A stretch of DNA of 64,000 nt from Thermobifida alba (GCF_023208015.1 NZ_CP051627.1:4384422-4448421), one strand, 5' to 3'. Counted from the stretch's first letter, positions 8,119-17,149 are shown. Program-made: numbers and translations. Notes: generated by a model not told the origin, from the letters alone.

Positions 8119-9030
8119 ATGGACGCCTACAGCAGGATCGTCACCACCGTCGCCGAGCGGCTCAGGCCGAGCGTGGCCGCTCTGTCCGTGCCCGGCCCCC
8201 GCGGGACGGGGGCCGGGTCGGCGGTGCTGTTCACCGCCGACGGACTGATGCTCACCAGCGCGCACGTGGTGGAGGGCGTGCGGGACGGCACCGCCGTGTT
8301 CCAGGACGGTGTCGGGTCCCGGTTCGACGTGGTCGGCGCCGACCCGCTGTCGGACCTGGCGGTGCTGCGGTGTGCGGCGGCGGAGACGCCCGCCGCGGAG
8401 CTGGGGGACGCCGACCGGCTGCGCATCGGACAGCTCGTCGTCGCGGTCGGCAATCCGATGGGGCTGGCCGGCTCGGTGACCGCAGGGGTGGTCTCCGCGC
8501 TCGGCCGCGCGCTGCCCGCGCGCGAGGGCCGCCACATCCGGTTGATCGACGACGTCATCCAGACCGACGCCGCACTCAACCCGGGCAGCTCCGGCGGGGC
8601 GCTGGCCGACGCGCGCGGCCGCGTGGTGGGGGTCAACACGGCGGTGGCGGGCTACGGGCTCGGCCTGGCCGTCCCGGTGAACCCGACGACGCGGTACATC
8701 ATCGGGGAGCTCTCCGCCACCGGGCGGGTGCGCCGCGCCTGGCTGGGGGTGGCGGGGGTGCCCGCGCCGCTGCCGCCGGAGGTCGCCGAACGCCTGGGGC
8801 AGCGGACGGGGCTGCGCGTGGTGGAGGTGGTGCCGGGCAGTCCCGCCGGAACCGCCGGGATCTACCTGGGCGACATCCTGGTCTCCGCGGCGGGACGGAA
8901 GCTGGACGGCGTCCAGGTCCTGCAGCGGCTCATGCTGGGGTCGGCGATCGGTGCCCGGCTGCCCGTCACGCTGCTGCGCCGCGGCGCGTTCGTCGACGTG
9001 GTGGCGGTGCCGGTGGAACTCGCCTCCTGA
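8119..9030 (+). CDS. Soluble HtrA-like trypsin protease with PDZ domain
   Basis: The protein has 303 residues. The protease domain has His49 (TSAHVV), Asp79 (SDLAVL) and Ser158 (NPGSSGG). A PDZ-like domain covers ~205-300, with WLGVAG at its start and GTAGIYLGDILVSAAG inside. There is no signal peptide, membrane span or long N-terminal linker, unlike the HtrA protein at 3333-5006, so it is probably cytoplasmic. A cytosolic trypsin-PDZ protein is less common. Alternative in-frame GTG starts at 8089 and 8098 would add 7-10 residues; ATG was preferred, although its ribosome site (GGGG) is weak. It probably degrades or regulates proteins under stress. Confidence 0.83.
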   Translation: MDAYSRIVTTVAERLRPSVAALSVPGPRGTGAGSAVLFTADGLMLTSAHVVEGVRDGTAVFQDGVGSRFDVVGADPLSDLAVLRCAAAETPAAELGDADRLRIGQLVVAVGNPMGLAGSVTAGVVSALGRALPAREGRHIRLIDDVIQTDAALNPGSSGGALADARGRVVGVNTAVAGYGLGLAVPVNPTTRYIIGELSATGRVRRAWLGVAGVPAPLPPEVAERLGQRTGLRVVEVVPGSPAGTAGIYLGDILVSAAGRKLDGVQVLQRLMLGSAIGARLPVTLLRRGAFVDVVAVPVELAS

Positions 9031-9070
9031 GGCTTCCGAGGGGTCCGGACGGGGACATCTCACAGCCATA

Positions 9071-9104
9071 AATCTTTCCAGGAAGATTTTTTCTGGATAG
9101 ACTT
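9071..9104. promoter_or_regulatory. AT-rich inverted repeat upstream of the dioxygenase
   Basis: AATCTT and AAGATT flank TCCAGG at 9071-9088. A second related half, TTCTGGATAGACTT, follows at 9091-9104. This AT-rich symmetrical block lies 45 bases before the dioxygenase start in very GC-rich DNA. It looks like a regulator binding site overlapping the promoter; the regulator is not identifiable. Confidence 0.45.
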
Positions 9105-9132
9105 ATGGCGGGTCCACCACGAGGAGGAGATC

Positions 9133-9930
9133 ATGACCACCGCTGAGACGCCCGAGAAGTTCCCCGTGCTCTACTTCGGCCACGGGGCGCCGCCGCTGGC
9201 CGACGACGAACTGTGGACCGGCCAGTTCGCCGCCTGGTCGGCGGAGCTGCCGCGGCCCCGGGCCGTCCTCATCGTCTCCGCGCACTGGGAGTCCGCCCCC
9301 CTCACCATCGGCGCGACCACCACGGTCCCTCTGGTCTACGACTTCTGGGGCTTCCCCGAGCGCTACTACCGGGTCACCTATCCCGCTCCCGGGGCGCCCG
9401 ACCTCGCCGCCTCGGTCCGCTCGATGCTCGGCGGCTCCGGCATCCCCCTCGCCGAGGCGCCCGCGCGCGGCCTGGACCACGGCGCCTACGTGCCGCTCAA
9501 GGAGATGTACCCGGACGCCGACGTGCCGGTGCTGCAGGTCTCCATGCCCACCCTCGACCCCCGGCAGCTGTTCGACCTGGGCCGCCGCCTGGCCCCGCTG
9601 CGGGAGGAGGGCGTGCTCGTCATGGGCAGCGGCTTCCTCACCCACAACCTGTCCTGCGTCGACATGAGCCGGGGCCCCGACCACGAGCCGCCGTCCTGGT
9701 CGGCCGAGTTCGACGACTGGGCCAGCCGCGCCGCCCAGGCCGGAGACATCGACGCCCTGCTGGACTGGCAGAACAAGGGACCGGCCGCCGCCATCGCGCA
9801 CCCGCGCAGCGAGCACCTGGCCCCGCTGTTCGTCGCCCTGGGCGCCGCCCACCAGACCACCGAGACCGCCCGCAGCGTCATCGACGGCTTCTGGTACGGG
9901 CTGGCCAAACGCGCCTTCCAGTTCGACTGA
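9133..9930 (+). CDS. LigB-type extradiol ring-cleavage dioxygenase (DODA family)
   Basis: The 265-residue length matches the family of 4,5-DOPA dioxygenase-like enzymes. The ligand motifs are present: FGHGAPPL with His17, SAHWES around residue 55 and LDHGAYVPL around residue 117, with GSGFLTHNL near residue 170. Enzymes of this class bind a non-haem metal and cleave catechol rings next to a hydroxyl using O2; bacterial members such as E. coli YgiD act on DOPA-like catechols. A strong AGGAGGAGATC ribosome site precedes ATG. The gene stands alone, preceded by a likely operator and converging on prfC. The true substrate is unknown. Confidence 0.88.
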   Translation: MTTAETPEKFPVLYFGHGAPPLADDELWTGQFAAWSAELPRPRAVLIVSAHWESAPLTIGATTTVPLVYDFWGFPERYYRVTYPAPGAPDLAASVRSMLGGSGIPLAEAPARGLDHGAYVPLKEMYPDADVPVLQVSMPTLDPRQLFDLGRRLAPLREEGVLVMGSGFLTHNLSCVDMSRGPDHEPPSWSAEFDDWASRAAQAGDIDALLDWQNKGPAAAIAHPRSEHLAPLFVALGAAHQTTETARSVIDGFWYGLAKRAFQFD

Positions 9931-9991
9931 CCCCCGTGCGGTCCCGGCACCGGGCAGGCCGTCCCGCGGCGCCGGGGCCGCCGCGCGGGCC

Positions 9992-11617
9992 TCAGCCCTC
10001 CTCTTCGATCCCGCCGGCCAGCAACGGCTCCATGAGCAGGTCCGGGTGGTCGCGCTGGATGACCTTCAGCCGCCACTTGTTGTGTACCAGCACCAGCAGC
10101 TCCCCGTCGGAGCGGCGGGTGAGCACCTCGGCCCCGGACAGGCCGTGCAGTACGGGCGCGGAGGCGGCGTCGGTGCGCCTGGCCACGCTGTAGTCGAGGG
10201 GGGACAGCTCCACGGGGGCGCGGAACTCGTGCTCCATGCGGTGGGTGACCACGTCGAACTGGAGCGGTCCCACCGCGGCCAGGACCGGGGCCTGCTCGCC
10301 GCGCACGTCGGAGACCAGGACCTGCACCACGCCCTCGCTGTCGAGCTGCTCGATGCCGCGGCGGAACTGCTTGTAGCGGCCCGAGTCCAGGGCGCGGGCC
10401 ACCACGAAGTGCTCGGGGGCGAAGCTGGGGATCGGCGGGAACTCCACCTTCGGCCCCTCGTACAGGGTGTCGCCCACCCGCAGGGACTGCGCGTTGACCA
10501 GCGCGATCACGTCGCCCGGGAACGCGGTGTCCAGGGTCTGGCGCTCCGCGCCGAACACCGCCTGGCTGTACTTGGTGGCGAACGGGCGCCCCGAGGCGGC
10601 GTGGGTGAGCACCATGCCCCGGTCGAAGCGGCCCGAGCACACCCGCACGAACGCCATCCGGTCACGGTGCGCCCGGTCCATGTTGGCCTGCATCTTGAAC
10701 ACGAACCCGGAGAACGGCGCGTCCACCGGGCGCGGCGTGCCCGAGGCGTCGAGCCGGGCCGAGGGGGCCGGAGCCAGCGTGACGAGGGCGCGCAGCAGGT
10801 GGGAGACCCCGAAGTTGGGCAGCGCCGCGCCGAACAGCACCGGCGAGGACTTGCCCGCCAGGAAGGACTCCTCGTCGTAGTCGGCGCCGATCTCGTCCAG
10901 CAACGCCAGCTCCTCCACCGCCTGCTCCCAGGCCGCCCCCTCGACCTCGGCCGCCCGCGCGGCGTCCAGGGGCTCCTCCAGGGCCCTGGTGGCCCCGCCC
11001 GGGGTGCGGTGCAGCTTGGTGTAGGCGTCGCCGGCGGTGCGGTCGATCAGCCCGCGGAAGTCCCCGGCGATGCCCACCGGCCAGTTCAGCGGGGTGGGGC
11101 GCAGCCCGATGCGCTGCTCGATCTCGTCCAGCAGCTCCAGCGGCTCCCGGCCGGGCCGGTCCCACTTGTTGACGAACGTGATGACCGGAATGCCCCGGCC
11201 GCGCGCCACGTCGAACAGCTTCAGCGTCTGCGGTTCCAGGCCCTTGGCCGAGTCCAGCAGCATCACCGCGCAGTCCACGGCGGCCAGCACCCGGTAGGTG
11301 TCCTCGGAGAAGTCGGCGTGGCCGGGCGTGTCCAGCAGGTTGAGCACCCGGCCGTCGTACTCGATGCGCAGCGCCGCGGAGGTGATGGAGATCCCGCGGG
11401 CCTGCTCCATCTCCATCCAGTCGGAGGTCACGCCTCTGCGGTCGCCCTTGCCGTGCACCGCCCCGGCCGAGGTGATCGCCGCCGCGTGCAGCGCCAGCGC
11501 CTCGGTCAGCGTGGACTTGCCGGCGTCCGGGTGCGAGATCACCGCGAACGTGCGCCGTCGCGCCGCCTCGCTGGTGACCTCGTGCTGTCCGGTGGAGGTA
11601 TGCGCTGCGACAGACAC
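9992..11617 (-). CDS. prfC: Peptide chain release factor 3
   Basis: The protein has 541 residues, close to the usual ~530. The GTPase motifs are in order: SHPDAGKST (~28-36), the switch region with GISITSAAL, DTPGHADF (~98) and NKWD (~152). Translation-factor beta-barrel and RF3 C-terminal domains follow. RF3 is a GTPase that releases RF1 or RF2 from the ribosome after termination. The GTG at 11617 has AGGAGAGG at good spacing. It is divergent from the quinone oxidoreductase and convergent with the dioxygenase. The SDWM and GKGDRRGVTSDW stretches distinguish RF3 from EF-G. Confidence 0.96.
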   Translation of the reverse strand: MSVAAHTSTGQHEVTSEAARRRTFAVISHPDAGKSTLTEALALHAAAITSAGAVHGKGDRRGVTSDWMEMEQARGISITSAALRIEYDGRVLNLLDTPGHADFSEDTYRVLAAVDCAVMLLDSAKGLEPQTLKLFDVARGRGIPVITFVNKWDRPGREPLELLDEIEQRIGLRPTPLNWPVGIAGDFRGLIDRTAGDAYTKLHRTPGGATRALEEPLDAARAAEVEGAAWEQAVEELALLDEIGADYDEESFLAGKSSPVLFGAALPNFGVSHLLRALVTLAPAPSARLDASGTPRPVDAPFSGFVFKMQANMDRAHRDRMAFVRVCSGRFDRGMVLTHAASGRPFATKYSQAVFGAERQTLDTAFPGDVIALVNAQSLRVGDTLYEGPKVEFPPIPSFAPEHFVVARALDSGRYKQFRRGIEQLDSEGVVQVLVSDVRGEQAPVLAAVGPLQFDVVTHRMEHEFRAPVELSPLDYSVARRTDAASAPVLHGLSGAEVLTRRSDGELLVLVHNKWRLKVIQRDHPDLLMEPLLAGGIEEEG

Positions 11618-11712
11618 CAGATCCTCTCCTCGTCGAGTACCTGAGCGAGGCTACCCCACCTGCTCTGAACAGCCCGCCTTGACGAAACCGGTCGGTAGAC
11701 GATTCACTCACA

Positions 11713-11726
11713 ACCGACCAGTCGGT
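11713..11726. promoter_or_regulatory. TetR-like palindrome upstream of the quinone oxidoreductase
   Basis: ACCGAC-CA-GTCGGT is a perfect 6+6 palindrome with a two-base spacer, 28 bases before the GTG start. A second related half-site, ACCGGTCGGT, lies at 11687-11696. This form is common for TetR-family operators. No TetR gene lies in the window next to it. Confidence 0.5.
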
Positions 11727-11753
11727 ATCCAATGGTGTGGGAGGCGAACGACG

Positions 11754-12749
11754 GTGAGAGCGCTGCGGGTCCACGAACTGGGCGAACCCAAGGACGTCCT
11801 GCGCCTTGAGGAGAGGCCCGTCCCCGAGCCCGGCCCCGGCCAGGTCGTGGTCCGGGTGCTCGCCACGGCGGTCAACTTCCCCGACGCGCTGCTGTGCCGT
11901 GGGCTCTACCAGGAGAAGCCGCCGCTGCCCTTCACCCCCGGGGTGGAGCTGTGCGGCGAGGTCGTCGCCCTGGGCGAGGGCGTCACCACGGTGGCCGAGG
12001 GCGACCGCGTGATCGGCTCCCCGGTGCTGCCCCTGGGGTCGTTCGCCGAGTACGCGCCGATGGACATCGGCCGGGTCTTCCCCGCGCCGGAAGCGCTCAC
12101 CGACGCCGAGGCCGCGGCGCTGTTCATCGGCTACCAGACCGGCTGGTTCGCGCTGCACCGCCGCGCCGCGCTGCGCGAGGGCGAGACCGTCCTGGTGCAC
12201 GCCGCCGCGGGCGGGGTCGGCAGCGCCGCGGTCCAGCTGGCCAAGGCCGCCGGCGCGCGGGTGATCGGCGTCGTCGGAGGAGAGGCCAAGGCCGAGTACG
12301 CCCGCCGGCTCGGCGCCGACATCGTCGTCGACCGGCACGTCGAGGACTTCGTCACCGTGGTCAAGGAGGCCACCGACGGGCGCGGCGCCGACGTCGTCTA
12401 CGACCCCGTGGGCGGCGAGTCCTACACCCGCTCCACCAAGTGCATCGCCTTCGAGGGCCGCATCCTCGTCATCGGGTTCGCCAGCGGGACCATTCCCACC
12501 CCCGGCCTCAACCACGCCCTGGTCAAGAACTATTCGCTGCTCGGGCTGCACTGGGGCCTCTACAACAAGCGCAACCCCGCGCTGGTGGCCCGGTGCCACG
12601 AGGAGCTCACCTCCCTGGCCGACCGGGGCCTGATCAAGCCCGCCGTCAGCGAGGTCCTCAGCCTGGAGGAGCTGCCCGACGGGGTGCAGCGCCTCGCGGA
12701 CGGCAGCACCGTGGGACGGCTGGTGGCCACCCCGCACGCGGACCGCTGA
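11754..12749 (+). CDS. Zinc-free NADPH:quinone oxidoreductase (MDR family)
   Basis: The 331-residue protein has a GroES-like N-terminal domain with NFPDALLCRG and PGVELCGEVVALGEGV, then a Rossmann domain beginning ETVLVHAAAGGVGSAAVQLA. The structural-zinc cysteine cluster of true alcohol dehydrogenases is absent, which fits the quinone oxidoreductase/QorA branch. Members reduce quinones or alpha,beta-unsaturated carbonyls with NADPH. GTG at 11754 follows GGGAGG at 9 bases. It is divergent from prfC and carries a TetR-type palindrome upstream. An SDR gene follows 124 bases later on the same strand, so the two may share a catabolic or detoxification role (inference). Confidence 0.88.
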   Translation: MRALRVHELGEPKDVLRLEERPVPEPGPGQVVVRVLATAVNFPDALLCRGLYQEKPPLPFTPGVELCGEVVALGEGVTTVAEGDRVIGSPVLPLGSFAEYAPMDIGRVFPAPEALTDAEAAALFIGYQTGWFALHRRAALREGETVLVHAAAGGVGSAAVQLAKAAGARVIGVVGGEAKAEYARRLGADIVVDRHVEDFVTVVKEATDGRGADVVYDPVGGESYTRSTKCIAFEGRILVIGFASGTIPTPGLNHALVKNYSLLGLHWGLYNKRNPALVARCHEELTSLADRGLIKPAVSEVLSLEELPDGVQRLADGSTVGRLVATPHADR

Positions 12750-12827
12750 CTTCCCGGTCCCGCCTCCCCCGACCATGGCGGCCCCGCTTCCGGGCGCCGT
12801 CTCCCCGCCGACGCCCTGACAGCACGA

Positions 12828-12852
12828 CCTGCGGGCGGGCCAAGCCCGCAGG
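12828..12852 (+). terminator. Weak hairpin before the SDR gene
   Basis: CCTGCGGGC and GCCCGCAGG form a 9-bp stem with a 7-base loop in the gap after the oxidoreductase. It lies only 21 bases before the SDR start, so it could be a terminator or an attenuating leader structure. No T-run follows. Confidence 0.3.
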
Positions 12853-12873
12853 GGTCACAAGAGAGGAAGACCC

Positions 12874-13662
12874 ATGGGGAGACCGTTCACCTTCCCCGAC
12901 CGGACGATCGTCGTCACAGGAGGCGCGAACGGCATCGGCTACGCGCTCGCGGAACGCTTCCTCGCCGAGGGGGCGGCCCGGGTGGTGATCGCCGACCTGG
13001 ACGGGGAACGCGCCGAGAGCGCGGCGGCCGAACTCGGCGAGCGGGCGCGGGGCCACGCGCTGGACGTCACCGACCCCGCGGCCGTGGCCGCGCTCGTCGA
13101 GCGGGTCGAGCAGGACGGCCCCATCGACCTGTGGTGCTCCAACGCCGGTGTGAGCACCGGCGGCGGCCTGGGCAGCGACGCCGACTGGGACCTCACCTGG
13201 CGCGTCCACGTCCAGGCGCACGTCCACGTCGCCCGCCTGCTGCTGCCCCGCATGATCGAACGCGGCAGCGGGCACCTGCTCATCACCGCCTCGGCCGCGG
13301 GCCTGCTCACCAACATCGACTCGGCCCCCTACTCGGTGACCAAGCACGGTGCGGTCGCCCTCGCCGAGTGGCTGGCGATCCGGCACTGGGAGGACGGCAT
13401 CGACGTGTCCTGCCTGTGCCCGCTCGGCGTCAACACCGCCATGACCGCCAAGGACGGCCCCGACGCCGCCACCCGCCTCGGCGGCGACTACATCGAACCC
13501 GCCGACGTGGCCCAGTCCGTGGTCGAGGCGCTGGGCGAGGGGCGCTTCCTCATCCTGCCGCACCCCCAGGCCGCGGTCATGGAGCAGCGCCGCGCCTCCG
13601 ACCGCGACCGCTGGCTGTCCGGCATGCGCCGGGCCAAGGCACGGCTCAAGGGCGGCGGCTGA
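12874..13662 (+). CDS. Short-chain dehydrogenase/reductase
   Basis: The 262-residue protein is a classical SDR. The cofactor motif TGGANGIG is at 15-22, NAG at 90-92, the catalytic Ser140, and YSVTK with Tyr153 and Lys157. Asp41 after the second strand suggests NAD(H) preference. It oxidises or reduces an alcohol/ketone pair; the substrate is not deducible. The region after the active site (SCLCPLGVNTAMTA) is the usual substrate lid. GAGGAAGACCC precedes ATG. It follows the quinone oxidoreductase and may be co-regulated with it. Confidence 0.88.
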   Translation: MGRPFTFPDRTIVVTGGANGIGYALAERFLAEGAARVVIADLDGERAESAAAELGERARGHALDVTDPAAVAALVERVEQDGPIDLWCSNAGVSTGGGLGSDADWDLTWRVHVQAHVHVARLLLPRMIERGSGHLLITASAAGLLTNIDSAPYSVTKHGAVALAEWLAIRHWEDGIDVSCLCPLGVNTAMTAKDGPDAATRLGGDYIEPADVAQSVVEALGEGRFLILPHPQAAVMEQRRASDRDRWLSGMRRAKARLKGGG

Positions 13663-13733
13663 CCGGAACCTCCATCGGGGAGGGCACGTCACAGACGAGG
13701 ACGTCGAAACCCCTCCCCGGTGAAGGAAACGCC

Positions 13734-14210
13734 ATGAAATCCTCCTTTGACAGCTCCGGCTCCCCCCGCGGCATCGGCTCCCTGGTCCTGGGGGGAGCCG
13801 GAGCCGTCCTGCTCCTCCTCGGCGTGGTCTTCGTGCTCGTCGGCGGCGCCGACTACACCGACTACACCGGTCGGGCCGACGCGGTGGTCGTCGAGCGGGA
13901 CGTCGACCACCGGCGCTCGCCGAACGGAAGCAGGCGCAGCGAGGTCGACGTCTACGTCAGCTACCGGACGGAGGACGGCACGCAGGTGGAGCACGCGGAA
14001 CTGGGCGGGCTCAACCCGTCCGAGCACGAGGAGGGCGAGCGGCTCCAGATCGCCTACCACCCCGACCGCCCGGGGGACCCCGTCACCGTGCGCAGCACCG
14101 AGGAGGGGGCGTTCCACGTCTTCCGCGTCCTCGGGGCCGTGCTGGCCGCGGTCGGGGCCGGCCTCGTGGTCTGGGCCGCGGTCCTCTTCCTGCGGAGCCG
14201 GTTCTCCTGA
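13734..14210 (+). CDS. DUF3592 membrane protein
   Basis: The 158-residue protein has membrane helices near 15-38 and 129-150. The domain between them contains VVVERDVDHRR, VYVSYRTEDGTQVEHAEL and LQIAYHPDRPGDPVTV, the strand pattern of DUF3592 proteins. Function is unknown; these proteins sit in the membrane with an outward beta domain. ATG at 13734 has GAAGGAAACGCC upstream. It lies 71 bases after the SDR and is followed by a hairpin, so it could be the last gene of that transcript. Confidence 0.75.
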   Translation: MKSSFDSSGSPRGIGSLVLGGAGAVLLLLGVVFVLVGGADYTDYTGRADAVVVERDVDHRRSPNGSRRSEVDVYVSYRTEDGTQVEHAELGGLNPSEHEEGERLQIAYHPDRPGDPVTVRSTEEGAFHVFRVLGAVLAAVGAGLVVWAAVLFLRSRFS

Positions 14211-14217
14211 GTGCGGA

Positions 14218-14244
14218 CGGCGCGCAGGGCGTTCCCGCGCGCCG
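14218..14244 (+). terminator. Hairpin after DUF3592 gene
   Basis: CGGCGCGC and GCGCGCCG pair, and an inner GGG/CCC extends the stem. It begins 7 bases after the stop. No T-run is present. Confidence 0.5.
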
Positions 14245-14992
14245 GGCCCGGCTGGAGCAGAGGCGAAAACCTTTCACGAGAATTCATGATTTTTGCCGGA
14301 TGAGGTGAACCTTCCGGTGCGGTGCGGCGTCGCACAGGATGTCGCCTCTTCCTGGCCGCCGCGGTTCCCGGCCCCCTCACTGCCGTGCGGGCCCCTGACC
14401 GGCACGTTCGATATGTTCCTGTACCGGGACGCGACGTTGGGGAGCAAGGCGGCGCACACCGGTGTGCCGTGCCCTGTTGTCCACGGTGGTCCTGGAGGAC
14501 CCCTCGGGTTCCGGTCAGGTTTACAACAGATCGCAAAAAGGCCGGTTGTGGCCAGTCGCACCGCGCTGACAGGCCGCGACAGCGCTGGAAAAGGTGGGAT
14601 CGGTTTGTTGACAGAGTGCTCGCCCGACAGTCGCGTGTCCTCCATCCACGCAGATCAGCGAAGGTTTTCCGGGGGCCTGAAGGAAGCGGTCGACCGTCTT
14701 TCCGCGCGGCCCCGGCGGCCGGAGCCGACTTGGGCCGATCACCGGAAATCGCGATTTTGGACGGGTATCATTCTCCCTGTCGGCAAGCACTTCTCCCCAA
14801 CGTCCCATTCCCCCGTCACTCCACTGCCAGGCCAGGTCGGAGACGTTCCGCTGCTCCGGAAGCCGGGAATGCGCATGCACCGTGCACGGGCAGGTTCGCA
14901 GCACCGATGACCACAGTGTTCCGGTTTCCCGAGGACCGCGGTGCGTCCTCGCCCGTGTTCTGCCCGACCATTCGATTCGGACCGGAGGCGTC
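14245..14992. other. Long gap without a convincing gene
   Basis: Several open frames cross these 748 bases, but none has a ribosome site with a plausible start, codon use like its neighbours, or a recognisable domain. Composition is lower in GC than the genes. It probably holds the promoter and leader of the downstream cell-surface genes. No repeat or RNA gene was recognised. Confidence 0.4.
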
Positions 14993-16414
14993 ATGAACAC
15001 CAGTGGCACTCCGCGTTTCGGACCGGAGACCGCGGTCATCGCCATCGCCCCCGACGACCTGAGCGCCGAGGTCTTCCTCCAGGACACCCGACAGGTGGTC
15101 CACGGCGCCGACGCCAAGGCGACCCGACGGGCCGCGCTCGACTACGTCGCGGGATACGCCACCCACATCGGCCGCCCCGTGCTCGTCGAGGCGCGCGACG
15201 CGTTCGGTGTCCAGCGGCTGGAGGCGCTGCCCGGAGGCGTGGTCCGGGGGGTCGCCGAGACCCCGCCTCCGCCCGGAGTCGGCGGGAAGCGGCAGAGGAG
15301 CGGGGGCAGGGCACTGCTCCTCGCCGCGGCAGGCGGCCTGGCCGTGGTCGTCCTGGTCGTGGCGGCCGTCGTGCTCGTGGTGCCGCGGCTCGGCTCCGAT
15401 ACGGCGACACCCCCCGACGAGACGGTCGCCCCCACCGAGACCGTCCCCTTCGAGGCACGGCCCGCGCCTCCGGGATTCTCGACCGATGCGCTGTGGAGGA
15501 TCCCCGTCACCGACGGCACCCGCCCGGCCGTCGCCGACGACGGCAGCCGGGTCGCGTTCATCGGAGCCGACGGAAAGCTCGCGGTCGCCGGTCCCGAAGG
15601 GGAACGGCTCTGGGAAGCGGAACTCCCCCTCCAGCCCGCCGAGATCGAGGGCCCGGTGCGTTTCGTCGAGAACGGCGACGGGTGGCAGGTGGCCGTCGCG
15701 GGCTCCCAGACGCTGTGGATCTGGCCCGTCGACGGCGGCGAACCCGTGGAGTACGCGCTGCCCGAGGGCGGCGTGGTCACCTTCGCGGGATCGGCCCCGC
15801 TGGTCACCGTCGACGACAAGGCCATGCTGCCCCGCGACGGGGAACTGGTCGAGGTCGAGGTGCCCGACGGGACCGGCGGAATGCTCGTGGACGGGGGCGA
15901 GGTGCTCCTCGCCTCGGCCGAGGGGCCCTGGTACTGGGCCGCTCCCGGCGAGGAGGCGCGGAAGGTCTCCGCGGTGGAGCCCAAGGGCTCCGAAGGACTC
16001 GACCGCGTGATCACCGCCTCCGAGAGGTACGTCATCGTGCGGTGGCAGAGCGAGAAGGAAGACCGGGTCGTCCTCGCCGTGCACGACGCCCACGACGGTT
16101 CGGTCTTCGCGGAGACGGAGGTCACGGCGGGAGAACTCGCCGACGCCACCTGGATCGAAGGAGAGACGGTGGCCGCCTACGGACCGATCCTGGTCGACCT
16201 GGGCTCCGGGGAGACCCAGCTGCTGCCGGGGTTCGGACCGCTCAGCGCCACCGGCGGCGTGGTCTACGGCGAACTGGAGGAGAACCAGGTCGCGGTGAAC
16301 GCCGCGGGAGAGATCACCGACATGGAGCCGGACACCGCCCGCCCGTGGGGCCTGCTCGACGGCAACGCGGTGGTGCTGGCCGACGCCAACCTCTATGCCC
16401 TACTACCGGGTTAA
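14993..16414 (+). CDS. Single-span membrane protein with extracytoplasmic beta-propeller-like domain
   Basis: The 473-residue protein starts with a ~95-residue cytoplasmic domain (MNTSGTPRFGPETAVIAI onward), followed by a basic stretch and one membrane helix at ~107-130. The outer part (~150-473) repeats short strands with patterns such as SRVAFIGADGKLAVAGPEGE, which resembles PQQ or WD-type propellers. ATG at 14993 has GGAGG at ideal spacing. The gene ends 24 bases before an LPVTG wall protein gene, and the two are probably an operon. I do not recognise the N-terminal domain. An envelope sensor or scaffold role is a guess. Confidence 0.7.
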   Translation: MNTSGTPRFGPETAVIAIAPDDLSAEVFLQDTRQVVHGADAKATRRAALDYVAGYATHIGRPVLVEARDAFGVQRLEALPGGVVRGVAETPPPPGVGGKRQRSGGRALLLAAAGGLAVVVLVVAAVVLVVPRLGSDTATPPDETVAPTETVPFEARPAPPGFSTDALWRIPVTDGTRPAVADDGSRVAFIGADGKLAVAGPEGERLWEAELPLQPAEIEGPVRFVENGDGWQVAVAGSQTLWIWPVDGGEPVEYALPEGGVVTFAGSAPLVTVDDKAMLPRDGELVEVEVPDGTGGMLVDGGEVLLASAEGPWYWAAPGEEARKVSAVEPKGSEGLDRVITASERYVIVRWQSEKEDRVVLAVHDAHDGSVFAETEVTAGELADATWIEGETVAAYGPILVDLGSGETQLLPGFGPLSATGGVVYGELEENQVAVNAAGEITDMEPDTARPWGLLDGNAVVLADANLYALLPG

Positions 16415-16438
16415 CCCCCCACTTCAGTGAGGAGATAC

Positions 16439-17071
16439 ATGTCCTACAAAGCACGCGCCATCGGCGTGACGGCCGCGGGCCTGCTGGCCTTCGGCTTCGC
16501 CTCGGCCCCGGCCTCCGCTGCGGAAGCGGACGTCGAGCTGGACCTCGGCGGCATCGCCACCGCCTCCCTGGACCTCAGCATTCTCAGCGGTGAGAACCCC
16601 GAGCCCGAGCCGCAGCCCGAGCCCGAACCGCAGCCGGACCCGGAGCCCGAGCCCGAACCGCAGCCCGAGCCGGAGCCGGAGCCCGAGCCGGAGCCGGAGC
16701 CCGAGCCGGAGCCGGAGCCCGAGCCGGAGCCGGAGCCCGAGCCGGAACCCGAGCCGGAGCCGGAACCCGAGCCCGAGCCCACCCCGGACCCGGGCGCCGG
16801 TGGCGGGGACCCGGACGACAAGAACCCGGGCCAGCGGCCGGGTGACGGCGGCAACGGCGGCGGCAGCGGCGACGGTGACGACGGCGACGACACCGACGGC
16901 GGCAGCGGCGACGGTGACGACGACAGCGACGGCGAGCAGGACGAGGCCGACGAGGAACTGCCGGTGACCGGCGTGGACCTCAGCGGCTTCGTGCTCGGCG
17001 CCTCCGTCATCACCGCCGTCGGCGCGATCACCGTCTTCGCCTCCCGCCGCCCGGTCCAGGTCCGCAACTGA
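16439..17071 (+). CDS. Sortase-anchored wall protein with Glu-Pro stalk
   Basis: The 210-residue product has a signal peptide (cut likely after ASAA near residue 29) and a short ~25-residue segment. Next come a stalk of about 60 residues made of Glu-Pro repeats with a few Gln/Asp variants and a Gly/Asp-rich spacer. The C-terminus has LPVTG, a hydrophobic helix and a basic tail ending SRRPVQVRN. That is the complete sorting signal, so a sortase would link it covalently to peptidoglycan. The folded part is almost absent, so it may act as a wall-spanning spacer or surface brush. ATG at 16439 follows GTGAGGAG. Its upstream partner is the propeller membrane protein. Confidence 0.85.
   Translation: MSYKARAIGVTAAGLLAFGFASAPASAAEADVELDLGGIATASLDLSILSGENPEPEPQPEPEPQPDPEPEPEPQPEPEPEPEPEPEPEPEPEPEPEPEPEPEPEPEPEPEPEPTPDPGAGGGDPDDKNPGQRPGDGGNGGGSGDGDDGDDTDGGSGDGDDDSDGEQDEADEELPVTGVDLSGFVLGASVITAVGAITVFASRRPVQVRN
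16601..16780 (+). repeat. In-frame (GAG CCN) tandem repeat coding Glu-Pro stalk
   Basis: About 60 codons alternate Glu and Pro with few exceptions. Units of GAGCCGGAGCCC are repeated nearly identically, giving a low-complexity tract prone to length change by slippage or recombination. It lies inside the LPVTG wall protein gene. Confidence 0.9.
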
Positions 17072-17114
17072 CGGCTGACCGGGCCCGGTCGACCGTGACC
17101 GGACCCTGACCGCA

Positions 17115-17149
17115 GAGCCCCCCGCGTGCGCGCGCCGCGCGGGGGGCTC
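17115..17149 (+). terminator. Terminator after the wall protein gene
   Basis: GAGCCCCCCGCG and CGCGGGGGGCTC pair over 12 bases with an 11-base loop, followed by CCGGCTTTCC. It lies 43 bases after the stop. Confidence 0.7.

Noticed and set aside
14293-14910. 205-codon plus-strand frame in the long gap
   Set aside because: No ribosome site, mixed codon use unlike neighbours and no domain; overlapping frames of similar length exist.
16601-16780. Possible CRISPR-like repeat array
   Set aside because: Units are 6-12 bases, have no spacers and code for Glu-Pro in frame.
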